Numbered from the stretch's first letter, positions 21,456 to 34,150 are shown. The stretch: 64,000 nt of DNA from Phialocephala subalpina (GCA_900073065.1 FJOG01000003.1:2764007-2828006), one strand, 5' to 3'. Numbers and translations are program-made. Notes: generated by a model from the letters alone, not told the origin.

Positions 21456-24400
21456 TCAGTCATCAAGATCGATCACCTCTACTACTTGCTTCGGCGGGGC
21501 TTGCTTCGATGATGTCGAGGCGCCCCGTCTTAAAGGTCCATCTCCATCGCTCGAGTAATCGCTATCATCTCCTGGGCCGGTCGTAGCCTTTCTCTTCTCG
21601 ACCTTGGGACGCCATCTGCCATCAGCCCCAATCAAGATGGCTTTTACATCGAGCTTTCCTTGCTCCTGCAACGAATTTCTCACCGAGCCAAGGAAGTCGT
21701 CAATCTGTAGGCTGTATGGACGAGCGTCCTTGCCACATAATGGACACTTCCAGACATCGATCATACATGGCTGTTCTGGACGCTTAGGCTTGCTGTTGCG
21801 CGTCAAGAGGAAAGTCTCGAGGTCGAAGCATTCGCGGTGCAAGCAGCTACCGCCTCGCACGGGCGTTTCAAATATTTTGGCCGTGAATGGATCAGCAACG
21901 TCAATAGAAAGATCGCTAACGACCATGGCGATGTCGTCGTCGTCGTCGCCTGATGGACCAGCGAGACTCTTCTTAATTTTGTTGAGAGTTTGATTCAAAG
22001 GTATGTGGTTTTGGTAGACCATTTCGAGAATCTGGCTGTGGTGCATGATCTCAATAACCTCAACTGCTATGAAATAGCTGAACTCCTTCATCTTGCTGCG
22101 ACCCTTAAGAATAGACATCGCGATCTGATTGGTTGAGTTGGGTGTCGATAATCTAACGAAAGGTGTAATATCGATCGGGAGATCTTTTCCATGATGATTC
22201 TTCCGCCTGATTTCCAATTGATTCTTGTTGATGGCCAGGGACGTACTCTCTGGCCAGACCGTGTCGCATACAACCCACTCGGCAATAGGGCATTTTGTGT
22301 CTGTTCGCTTCGCCTGCACGCAGCGTAAGCGATACTGGAGTGTGCCCTTCGTGAATTGTCGGGTCGGAATTTGCCCATTGCCGTTATTGTTGTCCTTAGG
22401 GATCATAGCAAGGTCAGCGGCCGCAATCGTGAAATCGAACTTTGAAAGAGGGCTCGTCGAGGAAATTCTGGTTGGAGACAGCACAAAACCACGAACTGCT
22501 TGGTAGTATCTAAAAGCTGGGTTGTCTTGAGAATTACTCGAATGGGCAATCCCAGCAGCCACCAAGCGCGGACTACGAATGTGTGCCTGATGTAATGCAG
22601 TAACATCTGGGTTTGTTGGCGCCGAAGGATGATTATACTGCAGCGGAGGGATGAGGGATCTTTGTAGAGGATGTTTTTGGTTGTATGCATGTATTTCGAG
22701 TGCTTCTTGGTTACTCAGCAAACCTGGCTGCCTTTGGCCCAGATACGATGGCGGTACAGAAATGGAGCCGGCCATGGGATATGCACCCTGAGGTCCATGA
22801 CCGTTGCCGGCAACGTTGTTGTTCCTGGAGGGAGTTCGTTGTTGGATATCCATTGGATTGATCTCTCTTCTTGATTGGGCAGCACGGTTCATAGTAAGAA
22901 CTTGTCGGCTGAGTTCTTGCTGTTGTCGTTGCTGCTGAGCAATTTGTTGTTGTACAGCAGCTTGATGTTGTTGCTGTTGCTGAAGAATGTTGTTTTGTTG
23001 CTGGTGCTGAAGAAGATTATTCTGCTGTTGCTGCTGCGGCTGCATATTATTCTGTTGCCATTGATGAGTAGCATTCTGCTGGAAGTGAGTCGCTGCCCCA
23101 GCACCCTGCTGCTGCAGGTACTGTGATGCAACCTGGGCTCGTTGCTGCGTCGCCAAATCATTCTGCTGTGGAAGAAGGTAGTATGTTCCGTTCGGCTGCA
23201 GCGCCATTTGCCCATTTTGCTGTGGCTGCATATGAGCATTACTTCTCACAACAGGAGGAGATGGAAAGTTCTGTTGAACAGGCGATTGCATAGACAAACC
23301 CTGAAGAAGTGTCGGGGATGGGGTGTTCGTATAGACTCGCTGGGCCCCATCACTAGGCGGCCGAGACCCGTTAATTGCTGGATTCGGAGAGCTATTTACG
23401 GCCCTTTGAATTTGAGGTGGATGTTGAACAGAAAACTGCCGAGTTCCTCCAACATCAGGACTTGGCATGTTTTGATTCCACGCGCCTTGGTTGATAGGCT
23501 GCTGAGGTCGAGATACTTGGGGCGTATTCACAGCTCCAGGTTGGTAGTAACCGTTGCTTGGCATTGTTGGCGTGGGTACTCGGGGTGCAGGACTGCCCAT
23601 GGCTGAGGAATGCCGTTGTTGGATTAATTGATTGTGCAAATTGATATACTCAGTTGCAAGCGCTCGGTTCCGCTCCTGAACCTCTCGTGCCGAGGGTGGG
23701 CGAGCAGTGTTGTATCGAGCAGCCAGTGCCTGATGTCCTCGTTTATCCTTTTGGAACAGATCTTCCATCCGTGTACCAATCTCCTCATCACGAATCCCCA
23801 GATTTCGGCGGCTGGCAGTAAACACCACACTTTGCAGAATGGGCGACAGTAGCCCCATGCGATTGACAAGTTCGTCCACAAGTGGGGGGTAGCCTCGGCT
23901 GGAGCATTCGAGGGACAATGCGCCCCAATCCGATGCTAGTCTGCTTAGAAAGTTTCCAACCTCTGCCACAATCCTTCGATATGGCTCTGATGATTGCAAC
24001 AGATTACCTAAAGGGCTGGGAAATTGTGCAAACCATCTCTTGTGATTGACCGCCAAGGAGTCATTGTCTCGTATTAACTGACCGAGAATCCTAACCGCCA
24101 GCCCCAACACCTGTGCGTTAGGATAGCCCTGAATGGACAGAACTTGATTCCGATCCGTATCCCAACAACAGAAGATCTGGTGTAAAGCAACGTAGAAGGC
24201 GTCCTCAGTATTGCAAGCCTCTGTAAGTAATTGAAAGCGTGGACGCTCGAGACCGGTGTTGAGATTGTTGAGCCCTCCTGCTTTTTGAATATGTTGATCT
24301 ATTAGAGAGACTCTCCCTTTCAATGACGGCATTGACGCAGGCTGGATCCGTTGCCTCTTACGTGGATTTGAAACAGCTGCACCCGGCATAGGATAAGATG

Positions 24401-25306
24401 CTGCAGCAGATGGCGATGGGGCAGGTGGGAATAACACGGTCGGATTAAATCTTGGGGAAGAATTGCTGGTCTGCACGGGACTTGGAAGCTGGTCCTGCTG
24501 TGCTTGCCTCGAGTGATGTGGGTGGGTTAGGTTCTGAGGCCTCGGCGATTGCTGGTCTTGGTTCATAGACTGTACGGGGCCAGGCCGTGCAGGCAATGCT
24601 TGTGTCTGTGAAAAGCCTCGATTCAACACGGGGGAAATTTGCTGGACGGCCGGAGGCGATGCTAGAGGCTGATTTCCTTGTTGGAGGTCTGACGGGAGCA
24701 GGACCGAAGAAGGAAGAGGGGGGAGATTGTTGGACATTGTAGTTGATGACTCAAGTAGTTCTGTTGGATTTGTGAATGGCCCGCTAGGCCGATTGTGAGG
24801 AGACGATAACGACGTAGATCGTTCTTTTGTGTTATTCGAAGAGGTTTCTCGAGGGATTGGGACGTCAGCCTCGCTCGACGACGGCTGTGGGGTGTGGGTC
24901 GAGGGAGTGAATGTTGTCGAGGACTGCCTTGTTTCTTCTCGAGGTCCGTTGCGCCGAGCTTCCGTCTGCAATCCATTGATAGACGTGTGTGAAATATTAG
25001 GACTTAGCTCATCGCTTGGGGCTGGCGAGGGCAACACCTGCGTCGTTGTTCTGAAGTAACGTTAGCAAGGGGGATTCTATACAAGCTTCACTCGGGGCAG
25101 GCTGCAACGTACTTCTGCGCGGACGCTACCTGCGGTACAGATGATCTTGAAACACTTGTACGAGGAGTTGGGCGCACTGGAGTACCTCCCACCATCCATG
25201 ACTTCTGTCTAGCCCCTCCAAAGAGTGTATTCAAGGTAGCGTTGGAAGTATCGACGTCTCGGTCGCTCAAAACTGGTTGGCTTTCTTTATCTGGGGGTCG
25301 CCGCAT
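21456..25306 (-). CDS. MIZ/SP-RING zinc-finger protein, PIAS/Siz-like SUMO ligase
   Basis: A large nuclear protein with a C-terminal SP-RING (MIZ) finger, the domain by which Siz/PIAS ligases recruit the SUMO-conjugating enzyme. Exon 1 is 25306-25113 and exon 2 is 25050-21456, and the phase 2 junction joins correctly. The product is about 1,260 residues. The finger lies about 190 residues from the end and includes GGSCLHRECFDLETFL and IDVWKCPLCGKDARPYSLQI. It is followed by an acidic terminus ending VVEVIDLDD, which resembles a SUMO-interacting motif. The N-terminal half is low-complexity and proline/serine-rich. A Gln-rich tract encoded by mixed CAG/CAA lies around 22905-23130. Domain order suggests a Zmiz-like or transcription-linked ligase more than classical Siz1, which has an N-terminal SAP domain that I do not see. 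Confidence 0.85.
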
Positions 25307-26355
25307 CTCTCAGCAGAGTATTCGAGCGAGCATTGGTATCGAAGTCATCGAAGACACAATCGTGCTTGTTAGAGTTAGCCATGGGCTGGTGGGGGAGGGA
25401 AACATCTGGTGTATACTATGAGGCGGCTCACCGATCAGTATTGCCGAAGCGTGAGACAAGGCTGTGCGGGTGCAGTATTTGTCGTCTCTCTCGTCTTTCC
25501 TTTGATACTCGAGCAGGCAGACGAGGAGATATCTGTCGAATTGAGAGGATGTGTGTGGTGGAGTATTAGGACAGTGGAGGAACGAAGAGAACTCGAGGCG
25601 TCACTTCAAATGGTCGGCGCAATCTTTGCAGAGATAGATACGTTATTAAATAAGAGGATGAGTAGAATACGATATGATGTGATTAGTGGATCAGAGAATG
25701 GTAGTGAATACTACAGTAAGCGTCCTCTACGGTGTATCGAGGCGACTCTCGATCTATCACAGCTTCTGGGTGAATGGCAGGAAGACAAACTCTGCACGTC
25801 GACTGCCGTACCCAGTATTGCGATGTTGATGATGTTTGCAGCCAAATGCTCTTAAGGTTAGCGTGCCCAGACTTTGGATTGGAAGCCGCCGCCCGCCAGA
25901 TTCGGCCTAGGGCCAGATTCTCCGGGCGGGTCATCGAGAATAAACATCATCTTGCTATTCATTCACTCATTCATTCTCCCGATCTGCGACATTGAGGACT
26001 GTCTCTACACCGGTATATTCTCCTGAGTTGGCATCCGACATTGCTGGCAGGACGCCACTTCGAACGTGCTCGTGTGCACTCTGCTGAGGTGTTCCTGCAA
26101 CCCAACCCATGCTCGCGACAACAAGAAAGTCCCCGCTGGCTTTTATGCAACGACTATCGTGTCTTCCGAATCTCGAAAGCGGCTGCTGAGCCTCCTCCAT
26201 CCCTCTCAACGACTGCGGCCGGCTGAGATGACATCCTGCTGATGCTAGGCTTTTCGATCTCCATGCAATTCAGATACCTTCGCCTTCATCAGATGTCCCT
26301 ATTGTGAATATACCCGGTCCCTGGCGGAACGTAAGAAGTCAGCATTGAAGAGAGG
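25307..26355. promoter_or_regulatory. Divergent intergenic region between MIZ-finger and BOI genes
   Basis: About 1 kb separates two divergent start codons and should contain both promoters and 5' UTRs. A plus-strand open frame at 25409-25855 (148 codons) lies here. It has no recognisable features and probably is chance. Confidence 0.45.
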
Positions 26356-29300
26356 ATGGCATCCCGACCGTCGATCGAGCCTCAGGGCAGACCGGAGCCA
26401 GGGCAGATTCTCATCGTAATTCGTGAGTGGGCGCGTGTTCCCATATTTGTCTGCGATTGATTGGGCTCGAGGAACGAAACATGTCATCTAGCTGCAACGT
26501 TTCTTGACCTTGAAGTAACAGAGGATTGTGCTGATATTCATTAAATTCAGACGATTTCTCCGCGCGAAGTTCAGACGAGTTGAGTTTGTCCAAAGGAGAT
26601 CGTGTCGAGTTGATCGAGCGCGATGATGACTTTGGTGATGGATGGTATTTGGGGCGGCACTTGATGAATGGGGGTAGTGGACTGTTTCCTGAAGGTCAGC
26701 AACATTCATACTTTCACTCTCATCTGAATACTAAGACCAAGAAGTTTACACAAGAATTGCTCCTCGTGGACCTCCTTCATACCCTCCTACATCCACAGCA
26801 CCTCGATCGAATCCGACAACAATTCAACAACCCATTGGACAACCTGTCCAGCCCCAAATATTTCCAATTGCAGAAGATACGAAGATGACGGAAACCGCAG
26901 TGGCTGCTCCGGTGAATGGAGCGGAGGAACCAGCCCAGACAAGCAGCCGACACGCCAGCCTTGTTGAGAAACCCAACATAACATCCCCTCTGCATACGAC
27001 CCATATTCCACAGGAAAGCGAGAAACCGACGCCCACGATCTCAACTACAATGCCAATGGGCCAACAAAAGAGCGTCATAGCGGCGGCCAAGGCGCACGCC
27101 CACGGTCAGGATAGCCCGGTGATGAATGAGACTCTGAGCGTAATTGACGAACACATCACCGACATGCATTCCCCTCATCACAGCGCGATCTCAGCAGCAG
27201 AGCGACATGTCGCAAACGACTCGGGGAGCGAATACAGCAGCCACCTTGTAGATGATTCTCGCCTGTCATACATCAATGGCGAGGAAACTGACGAGGAAGA
27301 CGAGAATGTGCACACGCGAGAAGAGGTTTCTATTTGGACATCGGACCAAGTAGCCGAGTACCTCTTCACTGCCGGCGTTGAGGCCAAGCACTGCGAGATG
27401 TTCCGTGATCAGGAAATCTCTGGAGATGTCCTTCTGGGCATGGACCAGACTTCTGTCTTTCTGAAGGAATTCGACTTAGGCTCTGTGGGACGCAGGCTGA
27501 AGACATGGCAAAAGATCAAGGTCCTGCAGGATGAGATTAATGGAATCGCTTCGACCAGACGGAATACGGGGACATACGGCAGCGAGCATGGCTCAGATTC
27601 CACAGGCCGGCATGGGAGTCGCAGCATCAGCTCGTCAACTATGCTTCCCAGAATCCCGAGCATGAACGAAGGACCTACTAGAACAAACACTCGCCTGTCC
27701 AGTCAGCACACTTTCCGAAGCGAGCCGTCACCGATTACTTCTCCGGTATCTCCCAAAACTGTACAAGAAAGCCCGAGGCCAGGAGCAGGCGAAAAACGAC
27801 GACCGTCAGCTGCGTCTATCCGTGATTTACATCATTCTCGGCAAAGTTCTGCAAATGAGTTCAGCACCGCTTCACTCATGGGCTCTGTTACAGGAGATAC
27901 TTTAGCGTCACCGATAGCACAGGACGGTTCACACAAGAAGCAACCTTCCTTCGACAGAAACTGGACGATGGGCTCCGCCATTTCACCGTCCCTTCCAAGT
28001 CGACCCTTGTCTTCATCCGGCGTTAAAGCTGTTTCGAGAAGCGCCACAGATCATTTGACCCAAGATGCGCCTGCATCAACCAATCTTGAGGCACTTGACC
28101 GCGGCTACTTTTCTGGCGGTGAAGTTGAGGGACGTCAGAGAAATGTTTTAAAGAAGAGAGGGAGCACGACAACACATTCTCGAAACTCCAGCTATACTGA
28201 CGAACAAAGACTGCGTAGTGCGACTGCGCATACCAGACATTCGCGATTCGGGAGTGTTGATTCTATCCAGGGCAGTCCGTCCCCAGCCGCACAGAAGTAT
28301 TACAACCTGTCCATCAATGGACGTCGGAGAACACCATCCGAAAACTCAATCAACGCTCCTCCTCGGCCACTCCCACCACCAAAGGATGCCCCGTCTCCTA
28401 CTGTTACGAGACTTGAAAGTGGTGTACCAGAAAGTCCCGCGCTCAAATCTCCAGAGGCTGTTCCTGGTCGAGGTGCTGACTGGTTGCTACCTGTCAAGCC
28501 AGTTTCGAGTCGTCACTTTGGCCTGAGAGCTATCTCAGACGCAGTCACTGGGCACGAGAAATCCCGTGTCGCCTCACCCACAGAGCCTGTCGCATCCCCT
28601 ATGAAAGATTCGCCTATGCAATCTCCATCAAGAACGGGCTCGAGTACTCCTTCTGCTGGCCCAAGCTTTGATCTGGATTCTCCGGAAGCGAAAAGCTCGA
28701 TGACAATGAGTTCAACAAACTCTAAAGCGACTACCAGGAAGAAGTCCAAGAAAGAAACGAGTGCATACACCAGAGGACTTGAGAAGAAGACCCCGCAAGA
28801 GCAGATGATCGGGGCGGACTACAGTGGGTGGATGAAGAAGAAGAGCCCAAATCTAATGACAACATGGAAGCCACGTCTGTTCATCTTGAAAGGGCGTCGA
28901 TTATCATACTACTACTCGGAAAACGACACAGAAGAGAAAGGACTGATCGACATCTCCTTCCACCGAGTCCTTCCTGCCGATACTGACCGGTTAACTGGCT
29001 TGCATGCAACTCTCACTGGAGCCACAAACAGCCCTACTAGTCCTGCTGGCGCTACGACCACAATGGCTGCTAAAGACGCAGCAGCTGAGCCTGAATCGAC
29101 CTTGAGCAAGGGGAACAATGAGCAAATGTTCATCTTCAAACTGGTTCCTCCACGAGCAGGACTTACTAAGGCTGTGACATTCACAAAGCCTACCATTCAC
29201 TACTTTGCGGTACCCAATATCAAGCAAGGGCGTCTATGGATGGCGGCGCTGATGAAGGCAACAATTGACCGAGACGACTCCAAGCCCATAACCACCACCT

Positions 29301-29590
29301 ATCAACAGAAGACCATCTCCCTTGAGAAAGCTCGCCGAATGCGTCACCGTCCACCAGCGCTCATGAATCTCGACGAGCATGTCGATGAAGAAGAGATGAA
29401 GACACCTGCGAGCGACAAGAATGGCCTGAATATTCATGGTATCATTTTCGACAAAGATGACCAGGAAGGGGACAGTGGAGTTTCTGGAGTTTCTAATTTC
29501 GATTCCCAAAAGCCTGAGAGTGCCACAGGCACTTTTCTCAACATGAATGGCGCAGAAGAGGTCCATCTTCCTGAACCACGGACAGCGTGA
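26356..29590 (+). CDS. BOI-type SH3-SAM-PH polarity protein
   Basis: Homologue of yeast Boi1/Boi2, which bind polarity GTPase regulators and phosphoinositides at sites of growth and exocytosis. Exons are 26356-26422, 26551-26694 and 26745-29590, in phase, giving 1,018 residues. An N-terminal SH3 domain (LSKGDRVELIERDDDFGDGW..GLFPEVYT) is split by the introns. A SAM domain lies near residues 220-285 (WTSDQVAEYLFTAGVEAKHC). A long Ser/Pro-rich disordered linker follows. A PH domain starts near residue 720 (YSGWMKKKSPNLMTTWKPRL). The start ATG 26356 was chosen because it joins in frame through exon 1 to the SH3 strand ILIVIHDFSARSSDEL. The long frame alone, starting at 26885, would lose the SH3 domain. 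Confidence 0.93.
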
Positions 29591-31098
29591 AACACGGGAG
29601 GGCATTGAGAGATGATGACTACGTTCTTTGTGCATACAATTTTTTTCTTGGCATTTCAGCGTGCACATTCACATTCCGTTCCCTAATTTGAACTTTCTCG
29701 CGTATCAAATTCCCACATTACACACATACCTAAATTTTACTTTTTTTTGCGAAGCTGGTTTTTAAAGCAGACAGCAGGCTGGCTGGGAACTAAGCTGTCG
29801 ATCTTAGGCAGATATTTGGAAGAGGGAGTACGTGGATTCGATGGAGAGGATATACGAAGTTTTTCTGGCTGGATGGGGCAATGAAGGGATGAATTCGATT
29901 GAGGAATGATGCCTTCTAGCGATACTTCGTCGCATCCAATATTGTAAATTATGAGGATAGGAAGGCAGGCGATAGGGAGAGGGAAATACCAGCAGGAAAG
30001 CAAAGCAAAGGCAAGCAAGACATTTTTGTAGCGTACAAACGGAAAATGGAAAATATTAGAAGGCTTCCTTCAAGCTTCTCTTTTTCTCGACCGCTTCCCT
30101 CCGATGAAGCTGCTTACATGTTTGTGAGAGGTGAGTCTCCGCTTTCCGATGTCCCATTGCTGGTTGGACAATGAACAGATTAATAAATCGGCCGTACTAC
30201 GCCGTAGGCCCGCAAAGTTCATTTGGAGAAATTTTTCCTGGAAATTTGTGGACTTGGAGAAGTTTCACATCAAACATCTAGTCAGTGAATCAGCCGCCAA
30301 GACACGCCATCCCGCCCCCGCCAAATTTTCAAGGATGGAATGTACGTCACAGTGCGCTAAGATGAAAGAATTACACAATCGTTTCTGTGAAGAGATGGAT
30401 TTCGTGCCAGTTTTCACTCGCCTCGAGCTCGCATATAATCGGATACCCTCTTACTGGTAAAGCTCGCGAGGATTAAGGGTCTTGGAAGGATCCAAGGATC
30501 CAAATTCGAATTACAACAGGTGACCTTACTTGAGATGGGCTAGAGGAAGGTTTAGAGGGGCAGACGATGGATCAGGGGCGGGATTGCCAGAGAGGGTTTA
30601 AGACGGTGGACCTCCCGCGGATGGTTGGAGTTTGTTTTTGTTCTACGACTCATCCATTTCTATCCTCACTTCATTCCCAATTCTCTTGAGACTCAATTGA
30701 CAATCGAGAGTGGTGGTGCTTCGTTAGCTCGAAGCAAAAGAAGAAAGCACGATCGTATACGAATCGATACTTCCCCCATCAGCAACACATTTTTAACCTT
30801 CTCCGGTCCATCGTGCTTGCTCGATAGCGTGATCACTTTGCTTGTGAAGTGTATTGCATTCGACACATTATCGACAACCATAGCAGCATATCGACGTCCA
30901 TTGCAGCACATCGAATATTACTCTTGACACTAATCGATATCCAAAGCACCATTGCAGTACGTGCATCCATCACTACGAATAGCCACAGCACCTTGTGCCA
31001 CAGAAACCACACCAACAGAAACTCGAAATTCGACACACTCACCTACTCAACACCACAGCAAACAGATTGCCAGCCCACGACCTCGAAAACAACAAGAA
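29591..31098. other. Intergenic
   Basis: About 1.5 kb without a supportable gene. Several short open frames look random. The last few hundred bases presumably were the promoter and 5' UTR of the broken transporter. Confidence 0.45.
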
Positions 31099-31424
31099 AT
31101 GGGTTTCTTAGACCTTAGAAGACCGGGCCAGAAGGACTCGGTCAACGACTATCAAGGTGTCTTGGTCCCTCTCTCTCAAGCAAAACGTCACTCTACCATC
31201 GAAGCTGAATACGCACGACGCAAATCAGCAGAGAAACTCCCAACAGCTGATTCAGCAAATCCAACTGATCCAAACGATCCACCGCCAGATTATGAAAAGA
31301 AGGATGATGGAGGAGAGGAGGGAGTCATCAGGACGAACGGTGCGGGCTATGATCCTTGTACGTTGGAAGGATTGAGGGCGGAGGTTAATGAGGATGTTGC
31401 GGCGAGTGGACATGATAGAATCTT
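31099..31424 (+). pseudogene. MFS sugar/organic-solute transporter, N-terminal remnant
   Basis: ATG 31099 opens a frame of about 109 residues before homology is lost. It begins MGFLDLRRPGQKDSVNDYQG and ends around GYDPCTLEGLRAEVNEDVAA..GHDRIF. This is the cytosolic N-terminal tail of a major-facilitator transporter whose second half lies at 33239-34150. It contains a PPDY motif (PPxY class), a binding site for WW-domain ubiquitin-ligase adaptors. Right after GHDRIF the sequence changes into a retrotransposon LTR. The frame continues into the LTR by chance and stops at about 31482. The first six membrane segments of the transporter are absent. Confidence 0.7.
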
Positions 31425-31564
31425 TGTTTACTTTCGTTATTGTTTGGAGACTTGTATAGCTTTAAGCATGCAAGTCCTTTGATCTCATATTGTATTTAGA
31501 GAAGAGGAGATCCCTTCTTAGAAGGGGCTCTCTACGGTTTTATGAAGCACTTCTCTAGATTACA
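31425..31564 (+). repeat. Probable LTR of copia-type element
   Basis: A 140-bp segment begins TGTTTAC and ends GATTACA, with TG..CA ends as expected of an LTR. It is placed directly between the broken transporter exon and a primer-binding site. No second copy was found at the other end of the insertion, so the boundaries are inferred from the terminal dinucleotides and the primer site alone. Confidence 0.55.
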
Positions 31565-31566
31565 TC

Positions 31567-31577
31567 TGGTTATGAGC
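31567..31577 (+). other. Half-tRNA initiator-Met primer-binding site
   Basis: TGGTTATGAGC includes GGTTATGAGC, the exact complement of GCTCATAACC in the anticodon loop of eukaryotic initiator tRNA-Met. Some Ty1/copia elements prime reverse transcription from a tRNA cut in this loop. It lies two bases after the proposed LTR end, the usual position. Confidence 0.6.
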
Positions 31578-31619
31578 GAATTCTGTGTGGGGTATTAATA
31601 AGCAAAACATTTGCTTGTG

Positions 31620-33235
31620 ATTACTTTCTTTGAGAAGAGTAAGCTTTATTTCGAAACCAAAAACTTGTTTGGTTTAGCACCGAAGAACGGAGCAAACTCG
31701 ACTAAACGAAACCATGTTTTTAACAAACGAAGATAACTCGCTGAAAAAGCATATTCTTATCGGCAAAATCAACTATTTTAATTAGCGTTAGTATTTCGAT
31801 CGTGCTACGAAAAACAAGGATTTATAGAAGCTAGTGTCAGGGGCCGAGAGGGTTGTAAAGGAGCTAGTGCAAACGGATTACCACGTTTACCATACGATTC
31901 CCTATGCCACGAGATAATTTGTTGCTAAAGGAAAAGTATCTTTTAACGATAAAGACGAGGATATCTTGGATAGTGCTCTTAGCTTCTTGAATTTCTAGAT
32001 TGTAAATAAGAAGTGGGAAAAACAAGACGCTAAGATAGTCTAACTTCGGACGCTTATTTTCGAATTGGTTATTACTTTAATTTAGATTAAACTCGAAGAC
32101 GGCGGATATATGGAGACACCACTAAGTGCTGCGAATTATCTGAAGAACATATATAGCGTTACGGACGAGCGAGCCCGAGAATAACTCCTCGAAAAAGTCA
32201 ACGGATTAAAACTCTATATGTGTTCTTTAATGACTGATTATATCAATAAACACCGGGAATATAAGCAAGACCTTGCCCGCGCATTAATAGCAACCTATAC
32301 GACTAGAACGATAATCACTAATATCCTCTATAGCCTACTTTTCGACTATAAAACTGTGAAGGGGCAGTGGGACTGGCAACGTGCTCGTGATGCTGACAAG
32401 GCACTTAATCTTGATTTTCTGTAGGAACGTCTACTTATAAAGGAGGCTAATCTCGCGAAGGATAAGAAGGCTGTAGTAAGAAAAAAGAACACCGGTGCGG
32501 GTGGCAAAGGCAAAAGAGCAGGAGAAAAGGATGACTTAAACGCAAATACTATTTGTTTTCACCCGCTTTGTGGACGCAAGGGCCACATTCTCGAAGACTA
32601 TTAAGTCGCAAATCCGGACAAGAAACCTTAGCACATTAAGGATCGTAAAGCCAAGCGTGCTAAGGAGAGAAAGAATCACGAAAAGAAGGATGAGAAGAAG
32701 GATACTTCTAAGAAGCCGACGAAAGTCGTCGCCGTTGTTAACTTTAATTATAACGACTTCCACGATGTTCTTACTCTCGCAAAGTAGGCGCAATCATTAA
32801 ACCCTTTCGCGATTCTGGACACTCCTATTGGTTCAATTCACACGGCAAATAGAATGACTCATGATTTGCAAAAGGATATAGTCGATAGGCATTTTAAGCA
32901 TATGAAGAAGATGTTTAGTGTTCCCGATGTTTTATCCGCATTTCATTTCCTTGATGTCGACGTCGCCGACTCTGCGTTCGACTCTAATAGAGTTAACAAT
33001 ACCATGCGATAACCTTAAACAAACTCGAAGCCTCTTGAGAGTTTATATTACTCCATCGAGCAAGCACCGCAAGCCTTCTTTACCGCCCTCGAGTCGATAA
33101 ACGCAACCGCCTTGAATAACCCTGAGTCGACCTAATCCTTTGGTTATCTTGCCGGATACAAACCCGAGTCTGCCTTCCAGATTTCATCCGAAGAAAACAA
33201 TTCACTAGGACTCACTAACTTCGATTCTAATTCAC
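31620..33235 (+). mobile_element. Degenerate Ty1/copia gag fragment
   Basis: Plus-strand segments read as a copia-type Gag: a matrix/capsid-like N-terminal part, then TDYINKHREYKQDLARALIA, then a basic stretch. A damaged zinc knuckle follows at about 32550-32604 (CFHPLCGRKGHILEDY, the last Cys read as Tyr), then VANPDKKP. A weak protease-like start (FAILDTPIGSIHTANRMTHD) comes later. The frame is broken by many TAA/TAG codons where Gln or Trp is expected, and by frame changes. C-to-T and G-to-A changes of this kind are what repeat-induced point mutation leaves. Integrase, reverse transcriptase, RNase H and the 3' LTR are missing. It abuts transporter sequence at about 33235. Confidence 0.7.
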
Positions 33236-33238
33236 CAT

Positions 33239-34150
33239 GGAATGGCGTACAAGAACAAGACGAAGACTTGGTTGACCGAGGAGATTCTCAACGAAATCGG
33301 AGGCGAGCCAGATGCCAAAGACGCCAACACACTCAGCACAGCTGAAATCATCAAAAGGAAATTAGGAGCTTTCTCCACTGAACGTATTGGCCCATTGTTT
33401 CACGACAAGAAACTCGGATGGACTACCATTCTGCTTTGGTTCTGTTGGCTCACAATCGGCATGGGCTATCCGCTATTCAACGCCTTCCTACCTCAATATC
33501 TTGCCAACGGTAAGGGAGCGGATGGCGAAGCTGTCAGCACTAATATCACTTACCGCAACTACGCCATCACATCCGTCGTCGGTGTTCCGGGCTCTATCAT
33601 CGCCTGCTACACCGTCGAGATCAAGTACATTGGACGCAAAGGCACTATGGCTATTGCGACTCTGCTCTCGGGAATCTTCCTGTTCCTCTTCACTCTCTCT
33701 GCGGACTCCAACTACCAAGTCGCTTTCTCGTCTATTGAAGCCTTCTTCCAGAATATCATGTATGGTGAGTGTCAACTTCTTGGAGAATTTTTCTCTCATC
33801 CGCGTTGTCCCTGGAGTGCATTGCTCTATATGCGCGCCAGCTGTGCTCCTGACGCACTCTCAAGACACACATCTGCACCCCTTGAATATCCTGAGAACAG
33901 TGAACTAACTACAATAGGTGTTCTGTATGCGTACACGCCAGAGGTGTTCCCTGCTCCGAACAGAGGTACTGGAACTGGTATCTCGAGTTTCTTGAACAGA
34001 ATTGCTGGGCTTTGTGCTCCTATTATTGCGGCCAACATCCCGAATGCCAACCCGAATGCGCCAGTCTTTGTCAGTGGTGGCTTGATCCTGGCGGCTTTCG
34101 TTGCAATGATCTTCTTGCCTATTGAGACGAGAGGAAAGCAGATGCTGTGA
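33239..34150 (+). pseudogene. MFS transporter, C-terminal half
   Basis: This encodes the second half of a 12-helix transporter. It starts in the central cytosolic loop (YKNKTKTWLTEEILNEIGGE), continues through helices 7-12 (TILLWFCWLTIGMGYPLFNA, then a GRKGT loop and YAYTPEVFPAPNRGTGTGIS), and ends GKQML. One intron (about 33764-33918) joins MYG to VLYAYTPEVFP correctly. An ATG exists at 33242 but it belongs to the loop and is not a natural start. With the N-terminal half absent and a retroelement upstream it cannot make a complete carrier. The intact splice sites and long frames suggest the break is recent relative to the decay of the element. Confidence 0.8.

Noticed and set aside
22905..23130. 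CAG-rich repeats as a possible CRISPR-like or satellite array
   Set aside because: They are in-frame Gln codons of a eukaryotic gene; there is no spacer structure.
25409..25855. 148-codon plus-strand open frame between the MIZ-finger and BOI genes
   Set aside because: No recognisable features, and it lies in a divergent promoter region; best explained as chance.
26885..26887. ATG at 26885 as start of the BOI gene
   Set aside because: It would remove the SH3 domain encoded by upstream exons in correct phase.
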